From DAOTTX01 sp034437515 (GTDB lineage Bacteria > Chloroflexota > Anaerolineae > Aggregatilineales > Phototrophicaceae), in contig DAOTTX010000519.1 in assembly GCA_034437515.1 (NCBI GenBank), positions 1 through 26,308 on the forward strand: 26,308 nt of DNA, written 5' to 3'. The translations under genes and the position numbers were made by a program. Below the pieces are notes generated by a model. That model searched no databases and was not told the origin of the DNA. It was given only the letters and a program-made list of their open reading frames with translations. Shown in pieces: positions 1-8,047 of the stretch; the first letter of the stretch is position 1; the number at the start of each line of letters is the position of its first letter.

Positions 1-159
1 AGCGAAAGTCCTACCATGTTAGATCTGAGAGCCGTTTATCTCAATGGCGATTGGGATGATTTCCAGCGTTTTCGCCGACAACAGGCGCACCAAAAACGGC
101 ATGGTTCCTTAAATCCAAGTGTCATTCCGGAAGAACGCTTGTTCGATGTCGCCGCATGA
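1..159 (+). CDS. C-terminal end of an unidentified protein (partial at window edge)
   Basis: An open frame enters from the left edge and stops with TGA at 157-159, giving 52 residues rich in Arg, Gln and Asp, with a segment reading YLNGDWDDFQRFRRQQ. The tail has no membrane segment. It recalls the C-terminal tails of some ISKra4-type transposases, but that is memory of a loose pattern and not a firm match. Its stop overlaps the ATG of the next frame by 4 bases (ATGA). If it is a transposase tail, an insertion could explain why the following restriction gene has lost its N-terminal half. Only the reading frame is secure. Confidence 0.4.
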   Translation, partial: SESPTMLDLRAVYLNGDWDDFQRFRRQQAHQKRHGSLNPSVIPEERLFDVAA

Positions 160-635
160 GTTCAAAACGCAAAGTAGCCACACCCCCGGATATTGTTGTT
201 GGTCGTCAACCACTTGCAGATAAAGAAATCAATCGCTTCATGCCACTTATCGATGCGGACATCGATGTGGCGAGCTATACTCCTCTGCGAAATACAAATA
301 ATCCAGGCCTTTCACTCCATGCCACAATTTCTTGTAAATGGACGATCCGCAGTGATCGGGCGCAGAATACGCGGACAGAAGCACTCAACCTCATCCGCAA
401 TCGCAAAGGGCATCTGCCACATATCGTCGCTGTGACTGCCGAACCCTATCCGAACCGTTTGGCCTCGCTTACACTTGGTACTGGTGATCTGGACTGTGTC
501 TATCACTTTGCTCTGCCGGAACTACTCGCCGCAACCGCAGAGTTCAGCGAAGATCAATACGATTTGCTCGCAAGTATGGTCACCGGACGCCGACTACGTG
601 ACATCAGTGATCTACCGTTCGACCTCGCTCTATGA
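156..635 (+). pseudogene. NgoMIV-type restriction endonuclease, C-terminal catalytic half
   Basis: The 159-residue product matches, from memory, the second half of the type II endonuclease NgoMIV (about 286 residues; cuts GCCGGC) through to its last residues. The catalytic set is visible: PD with Asp12, SCK at residues 59-61, and Glu75. The Lys61 to Glu75 spacing of 14 equals that of NgoMIV Lys187 to Glu201. Further family blocks follow: WTIRSDRAQNTR, NRKGHLPHIV, ALPELL and the ending DISDLPFDLAL. About 130 N-terminal residues are missing, and the upstream sequence in any frame does not resemble them. No cytosine methyltransferase lies in the window. The first ATG overlaps the previous stop and has no clear ribosome binding site. 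I read it as a remnant, although the conserved residues suggest recent loss or a still-translated fragment. Confidence 0.8.
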
Positions 636-649
636 TCGCTTTGCTACTG

Positions 650-1894
650 CTATTTTTTCTGTTTTTGGGCGAGAAACTCGTCTTTCGCGTCGATCTGTTC
701 TTGCAGGCGCTCAAACGAGTTTTGTAGCATCGTCACCGATAGGTCATCAAGGTCACTATAGGCGACTTGTGTCAGCGCATAAACCGCCACCTCACGGATA
801 AACGCACCGGGATAACCAACAAGCTGCCGGGCGACAGTGCTGTGGTCGTCCTGCCACATCTCACCGAGGTATTGGCGCAGCATCTGTTCGGCATGGTCGG
901 TATTGACCGTCTCCGGGATGATGAAAATGCGGTCTAACCTGCCGGGACGCTTGAGCACACGTTCGTCAATCGCTTCCGGATAGTTGGTCGTGGCAATGAG
1001 CAGCGTGCCTCTGTCGTTATCCGTCCCTTCGGAGCCGTCAAGCACGTTCAGCACCAATGCTTTCTCGCGTTCGTGCAAATATGCGTCGAGTTCTTCGAGT
1101 AGGATCAGCGTGGGATACTTTGACCGCGAGGCGACCATAATCGCCTGCTGGATTTTGCCGAACGTCGAACCGGCATGATCGGCACTGGAAACGTAAATCA
1201 CCAGATATTTCTGGTCGAGCGCCCATTTCGCCAATGCGGAGCACAACATGGTTTTCCCGGTGCCGGGGACGCCTGCCAGAAGCAGCTTGCGAAACGGCTT
1301 GAGCTTCAGGCGTTGGTAGACCTCCACACCTTTGGTGAAAAACGATTGCACGTCTTCCATCAGATCGGCCTTGAGCTTTTCCGGCAAGACGATGTCGTCC
1401 CAATCAACGGTAGGCTTAAACGAAATCGTGCGCCCGCCGATGACGATCACACGCGGCCCCGGTGAGAGCGAGCCGTAAATCCGCTGGCACTCGTTGGAAA
1501 ACTCCGACCATGTTTTGAGGAAATCGTCGGCGGCGCAGGCCAGACAGACCATGTTCCCCTGGTCGGTAAAGTAAGATGACATCACCAGGACTTCGGTAAT
1601 GTCACTTGAATCCACCGCCGCAAATTGGTAAACATACGCTCCTGTTCCGTGCATGAGTTCGCCGGCATGGGAATAGGTGTTCACTTTCGTAATGACCGAG
1701 CAGTCGATCTGCTCGTAACCGGCGAAAGTATAACCACCGGGTAAGGTCTTTTCTCTGTCGAATTTGTTCAGCACGAGCTTGTGTGTGCAAGCGTCGGAAA
1801 TCCATACGGTGATTAATGTTTCATCCGGGTAGAGTGGTGCCCATTCAGCTTCGATCCAGTCCGCCATGACATCCATTTTGAGGTAACGATTCAT
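650..1894 (-). CDS. AAA+ ATPase, BCS1-like
   Basis: A protein of about 414 residues with an N-terminal region of no recognised family (about 1-165) and a C-terminal AAA+ module. The module shows Walker A GVPGTGKT near residues 208-215, Walker B LILLEELD, a sensor-1 block TLLIATTNYPE and an arginine-finger-like RPGRLDR. This arrangement is typical of BCS1/CDC48-type remodelling ATPases, which use ATP to unfold or move protein substrates. No membrane segment is seen, so a cytosolic role is likely. The substrate is unknown. ATG at 1894 is chosen; an in-frame TTG at 1906 lies directly after an AAAGG and has no spacing for that site. It converges with the restriction remnant and is followed on the same strand, upstream, by a STAS-like gene. 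Confidence 0.85.
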   Translation of the reverse strand: MNRYLKMDVMADWIEAEWAPLYPDETLITVWISDACTHKLVLNKFDREKTLPGGYTFAGYEQIDCSVITKVNTYSHAGELMHGTGAYVYQFAAVDSSDITEVLVMSSYFTDQGNMVCLACAADDFLKTWSEFSNECQRIYGSLSPGPRVIVIGGRTISFKPTVDWDDIVLPEKLKADLMEDVQSFFTKGVEVYQRLKLKPFRKLLLAGVPGTGKTMLCSALAKWALDQKYLVIYVSSADHAGSTFGKIQQAIMVASRSKYPTLILLEELDAYLHEREKALVLNVLDGSEGTDNDRGTLLIATTNYPEAIDERVLKRPGRLDRIFIIPETVNTDHAEQMLRQYLGEMWQDDHSTVARQLVGYPGAFIREVAVYALTQVAYSDLDDLSVTMLQNSFERLQEQIDAKDEFLAQKQKK

Positions 1895-1963
1895 CCGTCT
1901 CGACAACCTTTATCAGCACATTCGTGAGTTCTATTCTACCGCAATTTCACGCTGAGGTGTCGG

Positions 1964-2323
1964 TCAGGTTTGCTTGCAAAGAAAAGTGATCGCCTGTTCA
2001 CGGTTGTCTGTAAACAACACTTTTTCCCCACGAAAGATCGTCTGGGCGCTGAGTTGGAGCATTTTACTCGCTCCGATGATGGCAAATGAGCGGGTGTTGG
2101 GATGCTTGATGAAGTCCATGATCGTGCTAGAACTCAACATCGTGTTAATAAGTTGAGTTGGCAGTTGTACATTGGGGGACAGTGTGATGAGAATGTTAAT
2201 CGGGCTGCTGTAAAGGCCCGGATTTTTCTTGATTGCCTCGATAAGTTCTTCGCTAGAAAGATTATCAGAGTAGATGAATTCGATCACCTGGGGTTCTTTG
2301 ACCCAGCGTTGCGTGATTGTCAT
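1964..2323 (-). CDS. Small STAS-like protein
   Basis: This 119-residue protein begins with MTITQRWV and alternates predicted strands and helices: a strand at VIEFIYSD, a helix at SSEELIEAI, a strand at INILITL, a helix at PTQLINTML, a strand at SFAIIGAS and a last strand at KVLFTD. This is the order of a STAS (anti-sigma antagonist-like) fold. Similar short proteins starting MTIT occur in Chloroflexota, usually of unknown role. There is no transmembrane segment and no obvious phosphorylatable DS motif of SpoIIAA type. It lies 70 bases upstream of the AAA+ gene on the same strand, so the two may be co-transcribed. A plausible -35 (TTGACT) lies about 70 bases before its ATG. Confidence 0.6.
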   Translation of the reverse strand: MTITQRWVKEPQVIEFIYSDNLSSEELIEAIKKNPGLYSSPINILITLSPNVQLPTQLINTMLSSSTIMDFIKHPNTRSFAIIGASKMLQLSAQTIFRGEKVLFTDNREQAITFLCKQT

Positions 2324-2442
2324 GAGCGGTCAGCCTTGTTTATACCGTTAATACTGACTTAACTCTATGTGAAATGACAACACCAAGTCAACGGAAAGAA
2401 GTAAATATCAAGTTATAATTCTGTCAGATGACAATGGAACGA

Positions 2443-4248
2443 TCATTCACCGGGTCGGGAAGGCGGAATATTAGGCGGACGCATCCCACGACGAGGGCGG
2501 CGGGGCACACCAACCGGCGGTGCTACGCCATCGTTTGAAGCCGGTTCGCGCTCTGGTTGTCTGCCATTCTCCTGTGAGGCGTTGTCTTGTGGTTGCTGTT
2601 TCTGATTTGTCTGCATGGTTTCATGATAGACCGAGAGATACTCCGCTAATTCCTCACGACGCCGGCGCTCTTCTTTTTCGCTCTGTTTGTTCCGCAGGCG
2701 TGATTGCCGCCGTGTGATTTCAGCCTGCGCGACATGCGGTTTCGGAATCGAACGGAAAATTTTCTGATCTCCACGATCCCCGCCGAGTAGTGAGATTTTG
2801 ACGTCGCCGTAGTTAAACACACTCTGCACCAGACCGCTTTTATCCGAAAAGACGTTATCAACACTTGCGAGCAAGACCTGATCGGACTCTTCTTGCAACC
2901 ACAGCGGACGCCGGTGCAACAATTCGATCATCTCATCACTGACGATGTACATATCGTGTCGCCAGTCCCAATCTACCCACAGCAACCACAATGTCCCGAC
3001 GACAAAAACGAAGGCGGCTATCGTCAACCCGATGATACCCCAATTCAACACAACGGTGCTAATGATGCCGAAACCAATCGCCCCGAAAACAACCAGCAGG
3101 GGGAGAAATGCTTTCTGGAACCAGAAAATAGCGTGCTTCCGGTAAACGGCCTTGCCTTCTTCGTTGATGAAGTGCGTCGGCCACAGCCCAAACGACCGCT
3201 GGCGCACTTCTGGTTTTGCGGCGGTCGCTTCTTTGGGAAGTTCTTTATCGCTGTTCGGGTCTTCGTTCGTCTGCCCCAATGCCTTGTCAATCGTGGCGCG
3301 GATGGTGTTACGGTGTTCACGATCCTGTTGGCTAAAGGCTTTGTTGCGGCTGTCCCAGATGAGATCCTGCACATATTCAGGATTGGGGATCACACTGAGC
3401 ACGATGTTCCCCGCCGCCCCTGCTGTACGTAGTTCGACCTGCCCGAAATTCATAATCCGTGAAAAGGGATCGGACGTGATGATATCCGCGTTGACGGCCT
3501 GTATTGACGGCAAACCGATCTCATTAATCGTTGTAGTGAAAGTTAGGATTTGCCGTTCAATGCGCGTGACGCGGTCACTGGTGATGATGACGTGATCGTT
3601 GCGCCATTCCAGATACAGGTACAAAATCCACAAACCGCAGATGACCATCGAGAGGCCGTCGATTGCCAGGGCGAGGGCAGTGGGCACAAAGCCGAGGTTC
3701 ACGATCAGAATAACCAGCATTAGCGCGATCGGCAGCCATGTCTTGCGTGCCCAGGCCCACCAGTGACGGCGAGTATCTAACAGGACGATTTCGTTGTCTC
3801 GCTGGCCTTGAAAGACCTTTTCTTTACGACGGGTTTTCTCTAGTTCGGAAAGCACCGGAACCGGCAAATACTCTTGAATCTCCGGGTGATGGGTCAACAT
3901 GTTAAGCAGGCTCGTCCGTGAGAGGTACAACACCTGAGCGGGTTCGGTAACGCGCAGGGTCGCCGTTTCTACGCCGGGGCTGTAAAGTGCCGCCTCATTG
4001 AGATATTGGTTCGTCCCAACCACGCCGAGTACCTGGCTCTGTCCGTTTTCATCTGTACGGATCAATTGGGCCTTACCGCTGATGAAGAGGTACATACCGG
4101 TTGTCTCTTCGCCTTGTGCGAAAATCACTTCGCCCGGTTCAACCCGCATCAACTGGAAGGCTTCCGCGATCCATTGCAAATTCTGCCAGGGCATGGTGGC
4201 GAACTTCGGCAATTGTCGGATGTGGCTTTCGATAAACTGGTTGGGCAT
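2443..4248 (-). CDS. Membrane protein with cNMP-binding fold and two PH-like domains
   Basis: About 601 residues. Domains in order: a CRP-type cyclic-nucleotide-binding fold (about 15-125), a pair of membrane helices (about 170-215), a bacterial PH-like domain (about 215-295), a second helix pair (about 375-425), a second PH-like domain (about 430-515), then a charged coiled-coil segment and a proline-rich tail. The phosphate-binding cassette is degenerate: the usual FGE reads LNE, and the Arg before Ala-Thr is Glu (VETATL), so classical cAMP binding is unlikely. The ATG at 4248 is preferred because AGGA lies 7 bases before it; the in-frame GTG at 4263 has no well-spaced site. Likely a membrane-organising or sensing protein; its partner is unknown. 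Confidence 0.8.
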   Translation of the reverse strand: MPNQFIESHIRQLPKFATMPWQNLQWIAEAFQLMRVEPGEVIFAQGEETTGMYLFISGKAQLIRTDENGQSQVLGVVGTNQYLNEAALYSPGVETATLRVTEPAQVLYLSRTSLLNMLTHHPEIQEYLPVPVLSELEKTRRKEKVFQGQRDNEIVLLDTRRHWWAWARKTWLPIALMLVILIVNLGFVPTALALAIDGLSMVICGLWILYLYLEWRNDHVIITSDRVTRIERQILTFTTTINEIGLPSIQAVNADIITSDPFSRIMNFGQVELRTAGAAGNIVLSVIPNPEYVQDLIWDSRNKAFSQQDREHRNTIRATIDKALGQTNEDPNSDKELPKEATAAKPEVRQRSFGLWPTHFINEEGKAVYRKHAIFWFQKAFLPLLVVFGAIGFGIISTVVLNWGIIGLTIAAFVFVVGTLWLLWVDWDWRHDMYIVSDEMIELLHRRPLWLQEESDQVLLASVDNVFSDKSGLVQSVFNYGDVKISLLGGDRGDQKIFRSIPKPHVAQAEITRRQSRLRNKQSEKEERRRREELAEYLSVYHETMQTNQKQQPQDNASQENGRQPEREPASNDGVAPPVGVPRRPRRGMRPPNIPPSRPGE

Positions 4249-4288
4249 GGTGATTTCCTGCACTAACTTCCGATAACCCTATTGTAAC

Positions 4289-4729
4289 TCATCCACTGAT
4301 CGATTGTGAAATGCTGGATGCCGTTGTCGCTCGAACATTTAGTCGCCAGCGGGATGTGGCTTGAACTTTCACAGGCATTACCATCTCGCCGGTTATCATA
4401 TCGTCTATCAGATGGTGCAGGCATACTTGTAAAAGACAGGTCAATCGGTCGTTGAGGCGACGTTCGTAAATCATCACGGAGCCAGGTTACTTTGCCTCAT
4501 GAGGTTGTAAGTCGCTGTGCCAATGCACCCTGACGTAACCGAGTTTATTGCCTGCTACACGATTCATCACCCAGCGTGCGATACGCATAGCGATGTAGGA
4601 ACAATAGCTGTTCGATACCGATTCCACCACATCCCCATACAGATATTCGAAGCGCCGATCAGTGTTTTCCGGCAGTTGGACGAACTCGTCGAAGTCGTCT
4701 AATGTGTAGCGTTGAATATTTGCAATCAT
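4289..4729 (-). pseudogene. Decayed Uma2-type (DUF820) nuclease gene
   Basis: The 5' end looks healthy: GAGGTG lies 7 bases before the ATG at 4729, and the first 80 codons read like a Uma2 N-terminus (a YTLDDFDEF helix, RRFEYLYGDVVE, then an SNSYCSYIAMRIARW helix). The frame then stops with TAA at 4487-4489. The same frame resumes and later shows DMITGEMVMP, which resembles the DxxTGExxLP block near the C-terminus of Uma2 proteins. The middle, which should carry the nuclease core Asp and Glu/Lys residues, is absent. I infer an internal deletion plus a stop. Uma2 genes are numerous and often decayed in Chloroflexota and cyanobacteria. The lower boundary is approximate. Confidence 0.55.
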
Positions 4730-4843
4730 CGCATTTCACCTCTGTTTATTTCTGTGATTCATCATATCACAACGATTGCAACAGATAGGTGATGACGATT
4801 ATAATTAATAGTCAATAAGCAAGTATTTGAATGGTTGACTACA

Positions 4844-6826
4844 ATGACCTTTTTAAGTGAACGTGAGCGTGAGACACTGCGCATCGTCTGTGATGCGTTG
4901 ATCCCCGCAGTGGAGCCGCAACCCGGTGATGATCCCGAACTGTTTCGGCTGCGTGCCAGCGACCTCGACGTACACACGCATATAGAAGCGACCTTAGAGC
5001 AGGTCGCCAGCAAAGACGACCAGCGACAGTTTAAGTTGCTGCTGCGTGGCCTGGAAAATGGCTTCGTCTGTGGGCTGATCGCCGGGCATTGGCGTCCCAT
5101 CTCAAAGATGCCGCAAGCTGCGCGGGAAAAGCTGCTGTTCAATCTGGCGAACAGTCGCTTTGAGCAAGCCCGGACAGCTTTCTTGAGCATCAAGCGATTG
5201 GCGACGTTTTTGTTTTATTCCGTGATGCCGGAAGAGAAGCCCAACCCGACCTGGAAAAGTTACGATTATCACCTGCCCATGCCACCCCAACCACCGGAAA
5301 AACGACCGATTGAACCGCTGCATATCGACGCATCCACCACGCTGGAAACGGACGTGCTGGTCATCGGTAGTGGCGCGGGGGGGGGCGTGGTCGCCGGGGA
5401 ACTGGCGGCCGCCGGGCACGATGTCATCGTCGTGGAAAAAGGCGGCTATCATCTGGAGTCGGATTATGACGGCAGCGAAGCCAAAGCGATGGAGCAAATG
5501 TATGAAAAAGCTGGCGCGATGGTCACTGAAGATACCACGCTGGCGATCCTCGCGGGGAGCACGCTGGGTGGTGGCACGACCATCAACTGGGCGGCGTCCT
5601 TCCGCACACCAGATCATGTGCTGCAAGACTGGGAGCGCGTGATCGGTTTTAGCGGCGCGACCGGCCCCGACTTGCAACACAGCTTTGATGCCGTCTCAAA
5701 GCGCGTCAACATCAACACCGACGAGAGCGACGCCAACGCCAACAATGCCATGCTTGAACGTGGCGCGGCGAAGCTCGGTTATAACGTGGATGTGGTCGCA
5801 CGCAACGTCAAAGGGTGCGAGGACTGCGGTTTCTGTAACTTCGGCTGCCAGTTCGGGGCCAAGCAAAGCACGCTCAAGACCTATCTGCAAGATGCCTATG
5901 ACGCCGGGGCGCGGATCGTGGTCAACGCGCATGTAGACCGTGTGTTGCACCGCAACGGCAAGGTAGGCGGTGTGGTCGTCACGGTCACTAATGCGAGCGG
6001 TCATCGGTATCATTTCACGATCCACGCGAAGATCGTCGTCGTCAGCGCGGGAACGCTACACACCCCGGCGCTGCTGATGCGTTCTGGATTGACCAACCCT
6101 AACATCGGGGATAACCTGCGCCTGCATCCCACAACGGTGATCTCAGGTGTGTTTGAGGAAGATATTTATCCCTGGCGGGGCGCACCGATTGCACGCGGCG
6201 TCTTTGATTTCAAAAATCTCGATGGGCGTGGATACGGCGTCTGGCTTGAAAATGCCCCGGCGCATCCCGGCATTAACGGCATGGCGAACGCCTGGGTCAA
6301 CGCCCGGCAGCACAAGCGGACACTGCAACAGATGAAGAACACCGCCAATATTATCATCCTGGTGCGTGACCGGGATAGCGGGCGGGTGAAAGTGGGCGGA
6401 GATGGGCAGCCGACTATCGACTATCGCCTGAGCCGTTACGATGCCGATCACTTGCTCTACGGCGTTAAAGAGGCGCTCAAGATCCATGTGGCGGCGGGTG
6501 CGCGGGAAGTCCACGCACCGCAGAACAACCGCCTGACCTTTCGTCCCGGTCGTGAAACCGGCCTCGATTATTATCTGAGCCAGGTCGAACAGCGCGGTCT
6601 GCGTCCCAACGATTTCGCCCTGTTCAGCGCCCATCAGATGTCGAGTTGTCGTATCGGTGGCGACCCCGGACGCGGCGCAATCGACCCCACCGGGCAGAGC
6701 TACGAGGTCGAGAATCTCTATGTAGCAGATGGCAGTGCGCTACCCAACGCGCCCGGCGTCAACCCGATGGTGTCGATCATGGGAGTGTCACATTACATCG
6801 CGCAGCACATCAAGGCCGCGCTATAA
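4844..6826 (+). CDS. GMC-type long-chain alcohol oxidase/dehydrogenase
   Basis: A 660-residue FAD enzyme of the GMC family, probably oxidising long-chain alcohols. The N-terminal 150 residues are a helical extension as in plant and yeast fatty-alcohol oxidases. The FAD dinucleotide motif GSGAGGGVVAGELAA starts near residue 175, followed by a second flavin block at GSTLGGGTTINW. A Cys cluster CEDCGFCNFGC (about 325-335) also recalls fatty-alcohol oxidases. The C-terminal catalytic region has HQMSSCRIGG (near 596) and LYVADGSALPNAPGVNP. The ATG at 4844 is preferred to the in-frame TTG at 4835; neither has a strong ribosome site. It converges with an SDR gene two bases away, and the two could oxidise related alcohols, which is inference. 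Nine G bases in a row (5377-5385) encode part of the FAD motif. Confidence 0.85.
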   Translation: MTFLSERERETLRIVCDALIPAVEPQPGDDPELFRLRASDLDVHTHIEATLEQVASKDDQRQFKLLLRGLENGFVCGLIAGHWRPISKMPQAAREKLLFNLANSRFEQARTAFLSIKRLATFLFYSVMPEEKPNPTWKSYDYHLPMPPQPPEKRPIEPLHIDASTTLETDVLVIGSGAGGGVVAGELAAAGHDVIVVEKGGYHLESDYDGSEAKAMEQMYEKAGAMVTEDTTLAILAGSTLGGGTTINWAASFRTPDHVLQDWERVIGFSGATGPDLQHSFDAVSKRVNINTDESDANANNAMLERGAAKLGYNVDVVARNVKGCEDCGFCNFGCQFGAKQSTLKTYLQDAYDAGARIVVNAHVDRVLHRNGKVGGVVVTVTNASGHRYHFTIHAKIVVVSAGTLHTPALLMRSGLTNPNIGDNLRLHPTTVISGVFEEDIYPWRGAPIARGVFDFKNLDGRGYGVWLENAPAHPGINGMANAWVNARQHKRTLQQMKNTANIIILVRDRDSGRVKVGGDGQPTIDYRLSRYDADHLLYGVKEALKIHVAAGAREVHAPQNNRLTFRPGRETGLDYYLSQVEQRGLRPNDFALFSAHQMSSCRIGGDPGRGAIDPTGQSYEVENLYVADGSALPNAPGVNPMVSIMGVSHYIAQHIKAAL

Positions 6827-6828
6827 CG

Positions 6829-7584
6829 TTACTGTGCGGAGGCACCGCCATCGAGGATGAGCGCGTGTCCGTTGACGAATGTTGAGGTGTCCCCGGCGAG
6901 GTAGACCACTGCATCCGCGATCTCAGTGGCGTTGCCCAACCGCCGCATCGGGGAAGACCGCAGTACCCGGTCACCCATGCTGGGGACTTCATCCACCATA
7001 TCCGTGACCATCGGCGTCTCGGTGAAGCCGGGGCAGATCGCGTTCACGCGGATGCCTTGCCGGGCGTATTCCAGCGCGACGGACTTGGTCAAGCCGATGA
7101 CGCCATGTTTGCTCGCGCCGTAAGAGGCGTTATACGGGAACCCGACCACACCGGCGAGTGAGGCCACGTTGATGATCGTCCCGGCCTCTTGCTTGAGCAT
7201 GTGCGGCAGTTCGTATTTCATGCACAACCACACCCCCTTGAGGTTGATGTCGATGACCAGGTCCCATGTCTCTTCGTCAAGTTGATCTGCCGGTACCATC
7301 GTGCCACCGACACCGGCGTTGTTAAAAGCGATGTCCAACCGACCGAACGCCTCGACCGTTGCGTTCACCGCTGCTTCGACCTGCCCGGCATCGGCGACGT
7401 TGCAAGCGTGGAAGATAGCTTCGCCGCCGATCTCGCTTACTTTCTGTACGGTTTCATGTCCGCCTTCGACGTTGACATCGGTCACACCGATCTTAACGCC
7501 CTGTGCGGCGAGTTTTAACGCGCTGGCACGTCCAATGCCGGAGCCACCCCCGGTGATAAATGCGACTTTGTCTTGTAAGCTCAT
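6829..7584 (-). CDS. Short-chain dehydrogenase/reductase
   Basis: A classical SDR of 251 residues, the normal length. The cofactor motif TGGGSGIG is at 11-18, Asp36 after the second strand suggests NAD preference, NNAG is at 88-91, and the catalytic set is Asn114, Ser142, Tyr155 and Lys159. It ends with a family-typical LILDGGASAQ. The start ATG has AAGGA six bases upstream. Sequence alone does not give the substrate; the closest style is glucose 1-dehydrogenase or 3-oxoacyl-ACP reductase-like SDRs. It runs towards the alcohol oxidase gene and is divergent from the small ribbon-helix-helix gene. Confidence 0.9.
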   Translation of the reverse strand: MSLQDKVAFITGGGSGIGRASALKLAAQGVKIGVTDVNVEGGHETVQKVSEIGGEAIFHACNVADAGQVEAAVNATVEAFGRLDIAFNNAGVGGTMVPADQLDEETWDLVIDINLKGVWLCMKYELPHMLKQEAGTIINVASLAGVVGFPYNASYGASKHGVIGLTKSVALEYARQGIRVNAICPGFTETPMVTDMVDEVPSMGDRVLRSSPMRRLGNATEIADAVVYLAGDTSTFVNGHALILDGGASAQ

Positions 7585-7682
7585 TGTTTGTCCTTAATTT
7601 TGGAAGAAATCTACCCGCCCATTCTAGCATAGGTGCGTATTTTGCTATAATCAGCCTTTCAAATCAAAAGGAGCGCGTGCCA

Positions 7683-7883
7683 GTGGATATTCAGTTGCCA
7701 ACTCGAATTACATTGCAATTGCAGGAGATCGCCAAGACGCAGGGACGAGAAATCCCGGCGATTTTGCAGGATGCCATCGCCGAATACGTGGAGCGCCACA
7801 CCAACGAGAGTCAGTTCCGGGCGCAGGTACGCGAGGCGATCCACGATCATCAATGGCTGCTCGCCGAACTCGCCGAACGATAG
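7683..7883 (+). CDS. Small ribbon-helix-helix protein
   Basis: A 66-residue protein starting at GTG 7683. The GGAG at 7670-7673 sits 9 bases before it; another in-frame GTG at 7677 is only 3 bases from that site. The N-terminal part, DIQLPTRITLQLQEIAKTQG then a helix ending AIAEYVERH, has the strand-helix-helix pattern of the MetJ/Arc fold found in antitoxins and small repressors. A TATAAT box near 7646 lies about 18 bases before the ribosome site. No toxin-like gene is directly downstream, so an orphan antitoxin or small regulator is possible. The acidic and basic C-terminal helix (QVREAIHDHQWLLAEL) may bind a partner. Confidence 0.6.
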   Translation: MDIQLPTRITLQLQEIAKTQGREIPAILQDAIAEYVERHTNESQFRAQVREAIHDHQWLLAELAER

Positions 7884-7906
7884 GCAACTTCTTGTGGCTG
7901 TGTTGC

Positions 7907-7987
7907 TCAAGCAATAACGGTGGCGAGGGTGACCAGCAGCACGATAAAGCCGATAAATTCTAAGACGTGTATGCTTGTTTTTGACAT
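7907..7987 (-). CDS. Candidate 26-residue single-span membrane peptide
   Basis: Reading on the minus strand from ATG 7987 gives MSKTSIHVLEFIGFIVLLVT then LATVIA and a TGA stop. It has a short basic start, then about 19 hydrophobic residues, the shape of a small inner-membrane protein. A good ribosome site (AAGGA, about 8 bases before the ATG) supports translation. It lies in an otherwise empty 164-base gap, downstream of the ribbon-helix-helix gene and pointing towards it. Such a peptide could be a small membrane modulator or a type I-like toxin, but nothing in the sequence proves either. Confidence 0.45.
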   Translation of the reverse strand: MSKTSIHVLEFIGFIVLLVTLATVIA

Positions 7988-8047
7988 AATCCCCATCCTT
8001 TTACCCTAATTTACGCAACCAATACTAAGGTGAGGCTATGAGGCGTA

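Noticed and set aside
2893..3432. Plus-strand frame opposite the cNMP/PH membrane protein
   Set aside because: Antisense by-product of a well-supported gene; composition is low in hydrophobic residues and shows no domain.
650..4248. A defence island formed by the NgoMIV remnant, the AAA+ ATPase and the STAS-like gene
   Set aside because: The nuclease is truncated and on the opposite strand, no methyltransferase is present, and the ATPase lacks defence-specific domains.
7683..7987. Toxin-antitoxin pair made of the ribbon-helix-helix protein and the 26-residue peptide
   Set aside because: The genes converge instead of forming an operon, and nothing links them functionally.
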